Shown here: positions 28,345 to 35,759 of the stretch, one piece after another
Numbering within the stretch: position 1 is the first letter of the stretch
Layout: each line of letters starts with the position of its first letter
Virus record (IMG/VR): IMGVR_UViG_3300032222_000151
Location: 1 to 64,000 of that record
Strand: one strand, 5' to 3'
Length of the DNA: 64,000 nucleotides
From: a virus
Made by a program: the position numbers and the translations under genes
Notes under the pieces: model-generated
What the model was told of the DNA's origin: nothing
The model's input: only the letters and a program-made list of their open reading frames with translations
The model's database searches: none

Positions 28345-28748
28345 TTGCCAGACTTCTTTCTAGCCTTTGCTAGTGCATCAAAGTCCTTTACCTTTGTATC
28401 ACCTAGGTATCCCCAAGCATATCCATCATTGATCATCATATCGTTAAGGGATACTGTGTTGCCATCTACGTATACCCAGCCTAAAATGCGACCATACTTT
28501 TCAGATGAGTCCATCTTCTCAGTCTTAATCACAACAGACTTAGCATCCTTAAGAGACTTCTTTAGATACTCCTTGGCTTCTAGACCTAGAGCCTTTTCAG
28601 CAAGGTCTTTAGTGCGAGACTCAGGGGTATCAATACCAGCCAATCTAACACGAGATGCAAACAGGATATCAAAACCCAAGTCAATAAGAACGTCAATGGT
28701 ATCTCCATCTACAACATTCTCTACTTTTCTTACATAGTATTCATACAT
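28341..28748 (-). CDS. Staphylococcal-nuclease-like thermonuclease (135 aa)
   Basis: VVDGDTIDVLIDLGF, RVRLAGIDTPES, KYGRILGWVYVDG and NDMMINDGYAW are the SNase core, with the catalytic Asp, Arg and Glu region intact. No signal peptide, so it would act inside the cell, perhaps on host DNA or RNA. Overlaps its neighbours by four and eight bases. Confidence 0.9.
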   Translation of the reverse strand: MYEYYVRKVENVVDGDTIDVLIDLGFDILFASRVRLAGIDTPESRTKDLAEKALGLEAKEYLKKSLKDAKSVVIKTEKMDSSEKYGRILGWVYVDGNTVSLNDMMINDGYAWGYLGDTKVKDFDALAKARKKSGK

Positions 28749-29583
28749 TATTTTCTCCTTTTGTTATTTCTTGTATTAGTCCATTAACTAGTATATCATT
28801 TTTTTTACTAAGTTCATGAGGCTGACCCAAAAACTCCCACCTATGAGTATTTATTAGAACATCTGTAATTCCTTCTGACTCTAGTTCTAGTAACTGCTTT
28901 TTAACATCATCTCTAGTACCGACTATGGACATTTCTAAAAATCTTTGCCCCTGCGTTGGTAGAAATTCTACATATTCTTTTACATCTTTTTGTGTTTCTA
29001 GGATAATTGGAGAAACTGAAACCATCCTATTTGTAATTCCTTCAAACCTGACCTTATTATTTCTGTAGTCGTCTATCATTGACAAAGATGTACCACCAAA
29101 CATTTTTGTTGTTTCCAGTGTATACTCAGAGTATCCACTAAAAACCATTTCTGGTCTTTTACTTACAAAATCCATAGAGTTATAATCTTGAATAAACTTT
29201 CGTAAAAATGTTGTTTTTTTTATTATACTATCTAAAGTATCGGTATTGCCATAAACATCCACTTGTGGCTTTTCTTCTGGCCTGTTATGTGAATCTCCAG
29301 CAATCCAGTTAAAAATTAACCTGTTTGGGTCAATCTGATTAAATCCTTCAGTGATCATGGCACAATACTGTGGGCTCATGTGGTATGGACGCAAAGCAAT
29401 CATATACTTTAGTTTGTTTCCTGGTACTAAAGCAGCAGCAGACTTTATTAAATAGTCTGGGCTTTCTGAATGAAAGGTAAGCAGCAAAGATTCATATCCG
29501 ACACCTTCTAAATAATTAGAAATAACTGTTAACTCTGTTGCACTTAGAGGGTGCCCCCTCCACATATGGTGAAACCTTAACAT
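28741..29583 (-). CDS. Luciferase-like (LLM class) flavin monooxygenase (280 aa)
   Basis: LKYMIALRPYHMSPQYCAM and the following RLIFNWIAGDSH match the SsuD/bacterial luciferase-like family, TIM-barrel enzymes that use FMNH2 and oxygen; SFHSESPDY near residue 40 fits its flavin/substrate loop. Relatives desulfonate alkanesulfonates or oxidise other small molecules. No flavin reductase is seen in the window. Very unusual in a phage. Confidence 0.85.
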   Translation of the reverse strand: MLRFHHMWRGHPLSATELTVISNYLEGVGYESLLLTFHSESPDYLIKSAAALVPGNKLKYMIALRPYHMSPQYCAMITEGFNQIDPNRLIFNWIAGDSHNRPEEKPQVDVYGNTDTLDSIIKKTTFLRKFIQDYNSMDFVSKRPEMVFSGYSEYTLETTKMFGGTSLSMIDDYRNNKVRFEGITNRMVSVSPIILETQKDVKEYVEFLPTQGQRFLEMSIVGTRDDVKKQLLELESEGITDVLINTHRWEFLGQPHELSKKNDILVNGLIQEITKGENNV

Positions 29584-29799
29584 TTAAATTAACTTTGATC
29601 GTTCGTCAGTAATAGTTATAGCAAACTTCATCATTTTTTCATATCCTACTACATTTTCCATGATCTTGTTATAGTGATGACCGCAGAACAACAAGTCTCC
29701 GTTTATCCCAGTTACTTGAACTAATGCTTCTGCTGTGCACCTATCACATCTATCCTTTGGTGTAAGAGTCCATTCAATCTTCTCTTCTACTTTAGTCAT
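29584..29799 (-). CDS. DUF7455-like zinc protein (71 aa)
   Basis: TPKDRCDRCTAEALVQV and LLFCGHHYNKI, a CxxC plus CxHH metal site, match a small protein widespread in Actinobacteria (DUF7455). This supports an actinobacterial host. Start uncertain: ATG 29799 lies 9 bases after TATAAT (29809-29814), ATG 29808 directly behind it. Confidence 0.8.
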   Translation of the reverse strand: MTKVEEKIEWTLTPKDRCDRCTAEALVQVTGINGDLLFCGHHYNKIMENVVGYEKMMKFAITITDERSKLI

Positions 29800-29809
29800 T
29801 GTAATCATA

Positions 29810-29995
29810 TTATACCCTTCGATTGTCGGTGGAATAAAATCCAGAGCCATTGAAAACAGCCCCTACATTAGAGTATACACGAGTTAGGTCTGTATTGCAA
29901 GTCTCACATTTATATCCTGGATCTTCTGCAGTTATAGACCTTTGCTTAATAAAATTTTCACTGCACTTAGCGCAGTTGTATTCATATATTGCCAT
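29810..29995 (-). CDS. FmdB-family zinc ribbon protein (61 aa)
   Basis: MAIYEYNCAKCSENF, then YKCETCNTDLTRVYS and FNGSGFYSTD, are the FmdB/CxxC_CxxC_SSSS-type ribbon (PF09723). Putative regulatory or metal-binding protein, common in Actinobacteria and their phages. The upstream frame extension was rejected because the family starts at MAIYEY or similar. Confidence 0.88.
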   Translation of the reverse strand: MAIYEYNCAKCSENFIKQRSITAEDPGYKCETCNTDLTRVYSNVGAVFNGSGFYSTDNRRV

Positions 29996-30102
29996 TACTT
30001 CTTTTTCTTTTCTTTTACAGTCCAGTATGGCAAGTTTAGTTTGTCTCCGCCCCACTCATATCCAAGCAACTTTACTACTGCTTTAATTATTTTGATTCTC
30101 AT
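29995..30102 (-). CDS. Small basic protein (35 aa)
   Basis: MRIKIIKAVVKLLGYEWGGD with a poly-Lys end. Good ribosome binding site GGAGATAA, TAATG overlap with the FmdB-like gene and ATGA-type overlap upstream. Not recognised. Confidence 0.55.
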   Translation of the reverse strand: MRIKIIKAVVKLLGYEWGGDKLNLPYWTVKEKKKK

Positions 30103-30674
30103 TTATCTCTCCTTTCATTTAAAAAGCATATAATGTTTACTCTATTTCCTGAAATAACTTCTTGAACCTCATGCTCAAGATCTTCATTTCCTATAAATGT
30201 CAACATTGTTCCAGGCTCTGGCCTTAAACTAGTTTCTAGTTTTGGAAAGTGAATCAGACCACCTTCGTAAGAGTCTGAAAGATACAGTATTGCAGAGTAG
30301 TCCTGTGAGTAATCTTCTGAATAGTTATCAACATGCAAGGAATTTTTACCACCCTCTGTCATATGACTATAAAAGTATGACCTAAGAACTAGATCTTTTT
30401 TAAAAACAGAAGATACAGTTTTTTCTATATTTGTACATATAGATGTAAAAAGATCTATAGAAATGTTTTCTGAGGTGTCTTCAGTTTTACCTGATATCTT
30501 GTGAAGGCCAGAGGTTTTCCATGCATCTCTCTTTTCATCTCCACCAGGCCCACCAGCAATTCCTGGCTTACCAATATTTTTTAAGTTTTTAGAAAATCCA
30601 TCTATTAGGAATTGACATGTTTCTGGAAAGATAAACTCTTCCAAAATAAATAACTTATTGCCTATGTCTTTCAT
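30099..30674 (-). CDS. Fe(II)/2-oxoglutarate oxygenase, P4H-like (191 aa)
   Basis: H114-V-D116, H168 and R178, with SDSYEGGLIHFP between, define the active site. Gly-rich GKPGIAGGPGGDEK near residue 40 is unlike the other copies. Last of the eight oxygenase genes. Substrate unknown. Confidence 0.88.
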   Translation of the reverse strand: MKDIGNKLFILEEFIFPETCQFLIDGFSKNLKNIGKPGIAGGPGGDEKRDAWKTSGLHKISGKTEDTSENISIDLFTSICTNIEKTVSSVFKKDLVLRSYFYSHMTEGGKNSLHVDNYSEDYSQDYSAILYLSDSYEGGLIHFPKLETSLRPEPGTMLTFIGNEDLEHEVQEVISGNRVNIICFLNERRDK

Positions 30675-30874
30675 TAGTTAAAGTCCTTTCCAAAAGTAGC
30701 CCAGCCTCTTTCATATATATAGTATACAACAGTTTCTAGTAAAGTTTGCAGCAATGACATAGTTATTGCAATTACTATGCTACCAGTAAGAAGGTATGCT
30801 ATAAAAGCAACCATAAGTATGTTTATAGCATACCAACCAACTGACTTAACTATACTTCTTTTTATAGACTCCAT
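30674..30874 (-). CDS. DUF2061 membrane protein, copy 3 (66 aa)
   Basis: KRSIVKSVGWYAINILMVAF and YYIYERGWATFG follow the DUF2061 layout, with Tyr replacing the His of HER. Start MESIKRSIV overlaps the stop of copy 4 (TAATG). Confidence 0.8.
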   Translation of the reverse strand: MESIKRSIVKSVGWYAINILMVAFIAYLLTGSIVIAITMSLLQTLLETVVYYIYERGWATFGKDFN

Positions 30875-31074
30875 TAGGAAATCTTTGTACCAAACCTTGC
30901 CCAAACTCTTTCATGTAAAAAGTAGCCAAGTGCTTCCCATCCAATGTATAGTAGTGCACCAAGAGATGCGTACTCCCACTCACCAGTGAAAAGATAGATT
31001 ACTCCAGCAACACCAACAAGGTGAAATGTTTCCCAACTTGCTGTCTTTAGCAATGTTCTTTTTGTTGAGTCCAT
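30874..31074 (-). CDS. DUF2061 membrane protein, copy 4 (66 aa)
   Basis: KRTLLKTASWETFHLVGVAG and FLHERVWARFG show the same two-helix design. It follows directly on the endolysin gene, with no gap, so this pair is co-expressed with lysis. Confidence 0.83.
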   Translation of the reverse strand: MDSTKRTLLKTASWETFHLVGVAGVIYLFTGEWEYASLGALLYIGWEALGYFLHERVWARFGTKIS

Positions 31075-31695
31075 TTACTTTGCCTTCTTTACAACAGGCT
31101 TAGCAGCCTTTGGAGCGTCCTTCTTTGGTGCAGGGGTTGATGTTGTTGCTGATGCTACTACCTTGTTTAGTAGTGGAGCATTCTCTTCTCCAGCATACAC
31201 TGGACGACCCCAACCAACAACTGCATTAACTAACTTCTTCTTATTATTCTTTACATATGCACGAGTCTTTTCTACGCACATTCCTCCGTTGCGCTGGTCT
31301 CCCTTTGCAGTTCCTGAAGTATTTCCTTCAATAACTTGGATTGTTCCATCGCCATTGTTCTTAATGCAAAGACCAACATGTGAAATACGATTTACACCAT
31401 CATCTGGGAAATCAAAATAAATCCAGTCTCCTGCCTGTGGATCATCATTACGAGCATCAGACCAACGCTCAGCCTTCTTAAACCAATCTGCTGCTGCAAC
31501 TGTTGATGCAGACTTAGGGAATGACTTTACTCCCGCAGTAAATGCACACCAAGAAACGAATGATTGGCACCATGGTTGGAAGTTTACCTTGATCCATGCA
31601 CCATACTTTGTTTCGTTATCCTTTGGGCCTTCAATTGTGCCCACTTCTTTCTTTGCAACCTCAATGATTGCCTCTAAACTACCTTTTGCTGCCAT
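31075..31695 (-). CDS. Endolysin, CHAP-domain peptidoglycan hydrolase (206 aa)
   Basis: QPWCQSFVSWCAF holds the catalytic Cys, RISHVGLC the His, and VIEGNTS the third residue of a CHAP amidase/endopeptidase. After about residue 165 comes a Pro/Ala/Lys-rich tail (APKKDAPKAAKPVVKKAK) instead of a recognisable wall-binding domain. No signal peptide, so release would need a holin. Strong ribosome binding site AAGGAGG and a promoter of its own. Confidence 0.88.
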   Translation of the reverse strand: MAAKGSLEAIIEVAKKEVGTIEGPKDNETKYGAWIKVNFQPWCQSFVSWCAFTAGVKSFPKSASTVAAADWFKKAERWSDARNDDPQAGDWIYFDFPDDGVNRISHVGLCIKNNGDGTIQVIEGNTSGTAKGDQRNGGMCVEKTRAYVKNNKKKLVNAVVGWGRPVYAGEENAPLLNKVVASATTSTPAPKKDAPKAAKPVVKKAK

Positions 31696-31720
31696 GTCTG
31701 GCCTCCTTTGTCTCTTATAT

Positions 31721-31749
31721 ATTATAGCACCTTACCTGAATATTGTAAA
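31721..31749 (-). promoter_or_regulatory. Promoter for the endolysin
   Basis: On the - strand TTTACA (31749-31744), 17 bp, TATAAT (31726-31721), with about 20 nt to the ribosome binding site and start. It lies partly inside the end of the carbamoyltransferase gene and may give late lysis expression of its own. Confidence 0.7.
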
Positions 31750-33165
31750 GTTATATTCTTTTTCCCACTTAATAATGTCAGTCTCATCATTAAGAAGTGG
31801 CTGACCTTTTATATTAAGGCTAGTGTTGAGCAATACTGGAACACCAGTCTCAAGATAAAACCTATTTATAACTCTGTATAAACCACGATGTTGATTTCTA
31901 TTTACTGTTTGAACCCTTGATGTTCCGTCAGCATGAACAACTGATGGTATCTTGTCTGGCTGAAGGCACTTAACTGTATACTGCATATAAGGGCTTGCAA
32001 AGTCCATGTCAAACCATTTAGAGGCGCACTCTTCAAGAACTACTGGAGCAAAAGGTCTAAACAACTCTCTTTGTTTAATTAAATTAACTTTGTCTTTTAT
32101 TAATGGATCTCTTGGGTCAGCCAGTATACTTCTATTTCCAAGGGCTCTTGGACCATACTCTGCTCTGCCTGATGCCACTGCTACTATTCCATTTTTTAAT
32201 ATACCGTCCACAATTTGCTGAACAGGATACTCTCCTCCAAGATCATAACCAAGATATGGAGTCTTCCAGTCAAGATGCTTTCCGTATAGGGCTGCTGCAG
32301 CACCCAAAGAACTACCAGCATCTCCAGGGTTAGGCATGATCCATATCATATCAAATATATTCCATAGCAATGTGTTTGCTGATGAGTTAAGTGCACAACC
32401 ACCCATAAATACTAAATTCTTTTTACCAGTAATAGAATAGGCCATATGCATAAAATCATTTAGTCTTTGCTGATATACAACTTGAACTGCTGCAGCAATA
32501 TCAAACCTATCTTGCTCAGTTATAGGAATACCCCAGTCATTAATTCCTTTATGAAAGTTATATTTTTGTTTTGAATGGGATGGGAAATACTCATCAACCT
32601 CTTTGTAATATCTTTTCCAGTCTCCATAAGCAGCCATACCCATCATAATATACTCTTCTTGGTTCGGCATTAGTCCAATCAGTTGGGTAAAAGCAGAATA
32701 GAATAAGCCAAAACTAACTGGATAGTTTTGCTTATACTTAAGCCTAATTTTTTCACCCTCTCCAACCCAAATTGTTGAGGTATTAAATTCACCAATTGCA
32801 TCTAATACTACAATACATGCATCATTAAATGCGCTAGTATAGTAACCAGCAGATGCATGCGAGTAGTGGTGCCCAAAGTTTTTTCTTGGCAAGTCTCCAA
32901 GTTCTGTAGACTCAAACCATGGTCTATCTCCTCCAAATCCACCACGAGTTTTTACTCTAAGTTTCTTAAGTAAAGGTTTTTCGTAGTAAGCAATCTGATC
33001 TGGATATCCATATTGCAGGGCATCTTTAATCAGTCCTTTGTTTGTGAACCAGTCATTTTTTTGCTTACTATATCTTTCTGCATGCCCAGCAAAAAGTATC
33101 TCTCCATCTTTAATTAAAGATACTGATGCGTCATGTGTGGTTTCATTAACTCCAAGGATTAACAA
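31732..33165 (-). CDS. Carbamoyltransferase, NodU/CmcH (TobZ) family (477 aa)
   Basis: N-terminal LGVNETTHDASVSLI, the metal/nucleotide-site FGHHYSHASAGYY and the C-terminal SGRAEYGPRALGNRSILADP are family signatures. It transfers a carbamoyl group from carbamoyl phosphate via ATP to a sugar or antibiotic hydroxyl. Phage copies are known, mostly in cyanophages. Slightly shorter than TobZ. Its neighbour is an SGNH hydrolase, so glycan or cell-surface modification is the likely theme. Confidence 0.9.
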   Translation of the reverse strand: MLILGVNETTHDASVSLIKDGEILFAGHAERYSKQKNDWFTNKGLIKDALQYGYPDQIAYYEKPLLKKLRVKTRGGFGGDRPWFESTELGDLPRKNFGHHYSHASAGYYTSAFNDACIVVLDAIGEFNTSTIWVGEGEKIRLKYKQNYPVSFGLFYSAFTQLIGLMPNQEEYIMMGMAAYGDWKRYYKEVDEYFPSHSKQKYNFHKGINDWGIPITEQDRFDIAAAVQVVYQQRLNDFMHMAYSITGKKNLVFMGGCALNSSANTLLWNIFDMIWIMPNPGDAGSSLGAAAALYGKHLDWKTPYLGYDLGGEYPVQQIVDGILKNGIVAVASGRAEYGPRALGNRSILADPRDPLIKDKVNLIKQRELFRPFAPVVLEECASKWFDMDFASPYMQYTVKCLQPDKIPSVVHADGTSRVQTVNRNQHRGLYRVINRFYLETGVPVLLNTSLNIKGQPLLNDETDIIKWEKEYNFTIFR

Positions 33166-33992
33166 TTTTCTTCCAATTCTGAAACATTTATACCTGCATA
33201 ATTATCAAGATATGTTTTATATGCATGGCAAGACCAGTAGTCGTGGTAGGCTGATCCAAGATGTTTTCCATCTCTTGCAATAAGAGATTCTGACTTATTA
33301 TTTTTTTGATCGTTAACAAAATCTGAAACATTATTTATTTTGGTGTTGCTAAAAGTTTTAAAATTTTCTAAGATATGCACATCGTGACCTAAATACCAAG
33401 TAAAAGATATCAGCAATATATTATTAGAAAGACAGTACTGCTCTAGCATATAGTAGTACTGGTATGCAAGCAACTCTAAAACTTTATTGTCTGAAATGTT
33501 TGATCGATAAAAATTTTTATCTTCTTTGCTATAAGCATAAAACCTTGTAATGTCTTGAACATTAAAAAATATCACATCTGGATTTCCAAAAGTTTTAAAG
33601 TATTTGAATGCATTAGTTATTGATGAATATATAGAGTCCCCTGGAACTGCAAGATTAAAAAATCCAGAAACATCTCTGACTTCTTTTATTTTGTTATATG
33701 TTTTTTTTGACCAAACTTCATCAAGAAATAGCCCAGTGCCCCATGTATAAGAACATCCCAAAAACAAAACATGCAGCCCGTCATGATCTTTTTTAAATTC
33801 TTCAGACCTAAAGCCATATCTATTAATTTCTGTCTTAAGTGTTTGAGCATGATTTTTTTTAAATGTGTCTGACCAAATTTCTGGATTAGGAGATACACTT
33901 GATATTGGCATTTCAAAAAATATACTTTTTTCTAATAAAGCGCTCTGCCCAACACTGTCTGGCTTTATATAAAAGTTTTTTAGTTTATGCAT
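33159..33992 (-). CDS. SGNH/GDSL-type hydrolase (277 aa)
   Basis: NRYGFRSEEF followed by VLFLGCSYTWGTGL is the block I pattern of SGNH esterases with Ser in GCSYT; a C-terminal DGKHLGSAYH supplies the Asp-x-x-His pair. Members deacetylate sugars or hydrolyse esters. Overlaps the carbamoyltransferase by seven bases. ATG 33992 chosen over a TTG just before. Confidence 0.75.
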   Translation of the reverse strand: MHKLKNFYIKPDSVGQSALLEKSIFFEMPISSVSPNPEIWSDTFKKNHAQTLKTEINRYGFRSEEFKKDHDGLHVLFLGCSYTWGTGLFLDEVWSKKTYNKIKEVRDVSGFFNLAVPGDSIYSSITNAFKYFKTFGNPDVIFFNVQDITRFYAYSKEDKNFYRSNISDNKVLELLAYQYYYMLEQYCLSNNILLISFTWYLGHDVHILENFKTFSNTKINNVSDFVNDQKNNKSESLIARDGKHLGSAYHDYWSCHAYKTYLDNYAGINVSELEENC

Positions 33993-34087
33993 CAATATAT
34001 AAACTTCTTCTTCTTAATAATTTTTTTTATTTTTCTTATTATAAAATAATTTTTTATTGATGTATAAATCTTTTTAAATATTCTCAT
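33992..34087 (-). CDS. Very basic membrane-active-looking peptide (31 aa)
   Basis: MRIFKKIYTSIKNYFIIRKI plus a poly-Lys stretch: amphipathic, about 40% Lys/Arg, alternating with Ile/Phe. AGCAGGGT precedes the ATG and its TGA overlaps the next start, so it is coupled to the SGNH gene. Could act on the membrane. No homolog recognised. Confidence 0.5.
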   Translation of the reverse strand: MRIFKKIYTSIKNYFIIRKIKKIIKKKKFIY

Positions 34088-34093
34088 ACCCTG

Positions 34094-35539
34094 CTACCTT
34101 CCATTTATAGCATTGATAATATGATCAGCAAAGTCTTCATAAAACTTTGAACTATTTATGGACAAAAACTTGTTCAGTGATTGATCAAAATTTCCAGAAA
34201 CTGAGTAGTCAATAATAAACTTATCAACCTTTTCTGCATCATGATTTAAGAATAAAGACTCTACAGCCATCATACCCAAAGAATATCCAGCCTGATTTTT
34301 AAAACAAAAGTCTTCATCCTTTTCTATTCTTTTTAATGTATCTACCCACTGTGTTTTTGATAGGTCTCTGTACCCTGGAACAAACTTTGTTAACTGAAGC
34401 ATTTGGCCATTTCGATATGTTAGCATGTTAGAGTATCTGGATGCCATAGCAAATCCAATAAGGTTTGCTTGCCCTTCAACTATCCAGCAATTTGGGTAGC
34501 CATTTTTAAATGTCAAAACTTGATACATGTGAACGGCCTCATGCTCTGCAATCATGTCGTGTTCTTGTGTCCACTGTGATTTTGAGCCAACCATTGTGTA
34601 AAAAATTGGATTCTTTGTGTTAGAGTTTCCATATGAGCATAGAGAAGTAGAAGATATAAAGCACTTTCCACTATCCCACCAAGATGTCCAGTCGTAATCG
34701 TCAATCTCTAAAGACTTTTTGACATACCAAGGCTTTTCATTCTCATTCATAAATACCCATCTGATCTTTTTGCCTGAATCAAAAGAGTAAGAGTTGATTG
34801 CTTTTTCATACTTATTAATAATATATTCAACCTTAGATGAATCCACATCTGGACTCTTAATAACTGTTATAGAAAAATTATTTTTATGGTTATAGTGGTT
34901 TGTTATTTTGCTATAAATTTTTTCTAATGTAGTTGGCTCTTGAACCTTTGTGGTTACTGGAGCAGGAATTGTTGCAATGGTGGTAGGTGTTGGGCTTGGC
35001 TTTCTAAAACTTAAATTAAAGTTTTGATGCCAAACTAAAACGTTGTCCTTATACATGCACAATAATTCGCCCTGAGAGTTTTCTATTCTATCCAAATAAG
35101 AAGGGCATGGCTGCATACTTCTTGGATCTAAGGCTATTCTAAGTTCAGTTGCCTCTTCTAAAGTCATAGGCTTTTTATTTGATGACTCGTCAGGTGTAGG
35201 TGTTGGTGTTGGCACAACTGGCGCAGGTGATGGTGTTGGTGTTGGCGTAGGAACCACTGGCGCAGGTGTAGGTGTAGGTGTTTCTACAGCAGTTGTTTCT
35301 TTTGTTGGAATAGGGCAGCACAAAGGACACTGACAAGACCCAAGAGTTCCTTTTGGCTTAACTGAGTTATCTTTTGTCCAAACAAGTTTACCATTTTTCT
35401 TGTGGCACACATACTGTACACCACTCACCTTTTTTGTTTTGCTATGTGTAAAGCACTTTGATCCCTCAACCTTTGTAGCCCCATAGGATGACGCTGGGAA
35501 AAGCAAAGAAACAAAAACAATAAAAACAACCTTCTTCAT
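34094..35539 (-). CDS. Secreted HExxH metalloprotease-like protein (481 aa)
   Basis: A signal peptide (MKKVVFIVFVSLLFPASSYG) is followed by a Cys domain (CFTHSKTKK...YVCHKKNGKLVW), a CQCPLCCP cluster, Pro-Thr repeats, a second C..C..LVWHQ domain, and from about residue 215 a catalytic-looking domain with AEHEAVHMYQ (HExxH zinc site) and WIVEGQAN (third ligand Glu). So a zinc peptidase exported by the host Sec system is likely. The C...KLVW module is of the actinobacterial type. Confidence 0.75.
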   Translation of the reverse strand: MKKVVFIVFVSLLFPASSYGATKVEGSKCFTHSKTKKVSGVQYVCHKKNGKLVWTKDNSVKPKGTLGSCQCPLCCPIPTKETTAVETPTPTPAPVVPTPTPTPSPAPVVPTPTPTPDESSNKKPMTLEEATELRIALDPRSMQPCPSYLDRIENSQGELLCMYKDNVLVWHQNFNLSFRKPSPTPTTIATIPAPVTTKVQEPTTLEKIYSKITNHYNHKNNFSITVIKSPDVDSSKVEYIINKYEKAINSYSFDSGKKIRWVFMNENEKPWYVKKSLEIDDYDWTSWWDSGKCFISSTSLCSYGNSNTKNPIFYTMVGSKSQWTQEHDMIAEHEAVHMYQVLTFKNGYPNCWIVEGQANLIGFAMASRYSNMLTYRNGQMLQLTKFVPGYRDLSKTQWVDTLKRIEKDEDFCFKNQAGYSLGMMAVESLFLNHDAEKVDKFIIDYSVSGNFDQSLNKFLSINSSKFYEDFADHIINAINGR

Positions 35540-35724
35540 TAGAACTCCTTTATTTTAAATACTACCTGGCAAGGATCTCCGCCAGACTCCCACTCTTCTT
35601 GCTCTTCATCGCTCATGTATGGATCTCCATCATGTGTATTACAGAATGGCTCTGTAATCCATCCACGATCAATACCATTATTTATCCATATCTCAAACTC
35701 TAAAGAATCATCGTCGCTTATCAT
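35539..35724 (-). CDS. Small acidic conserved protein (61 aa)
   Basis: GWITEPFCNTHDGDPYMSDE with a later GGDPC is a motif I associate with small actinobacterial and actinophage proteins. One or two metal-binding sites are possible (Cys, His, Asp). Function unknown. Perfect leaderless promoter. Overlaps the protease start by one base. Confidence 0.75.
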   Translation of the reverse strand: MISDDDSLEFEIWINNGIDRGWITEPFCNTHDGDPYMSDEEQEEWESGGDPCQVVFKIKEF

Positions 35725-35730
35725 ATAATA

Positions 35731-35759
35731 ATTATACCTTTAAGCACTGATGATGTCAA
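35731..35759 (-). promoter_or_regulatory. Perfect promoter on the - strand, leaderless
   Basis: TTGACA (35759-35754), 17 bp, TATAAT (35736-35731), six bases, ATG 35724. Both boxes match consensus. The -35 lies in the end of the Ntn-hydrolase gene. It should drive the small acidic gene, the protease and those that follow. Confidence 0.85.

Noticed and set aside
34800-35300. Regular GTTGG/TGTAGG repeats considered as a CRISPR or tandem DNA repeat
   Set aside because: They encode Pro-Thr linkers in the secreted protease; units are 6-12 bases and in frame.
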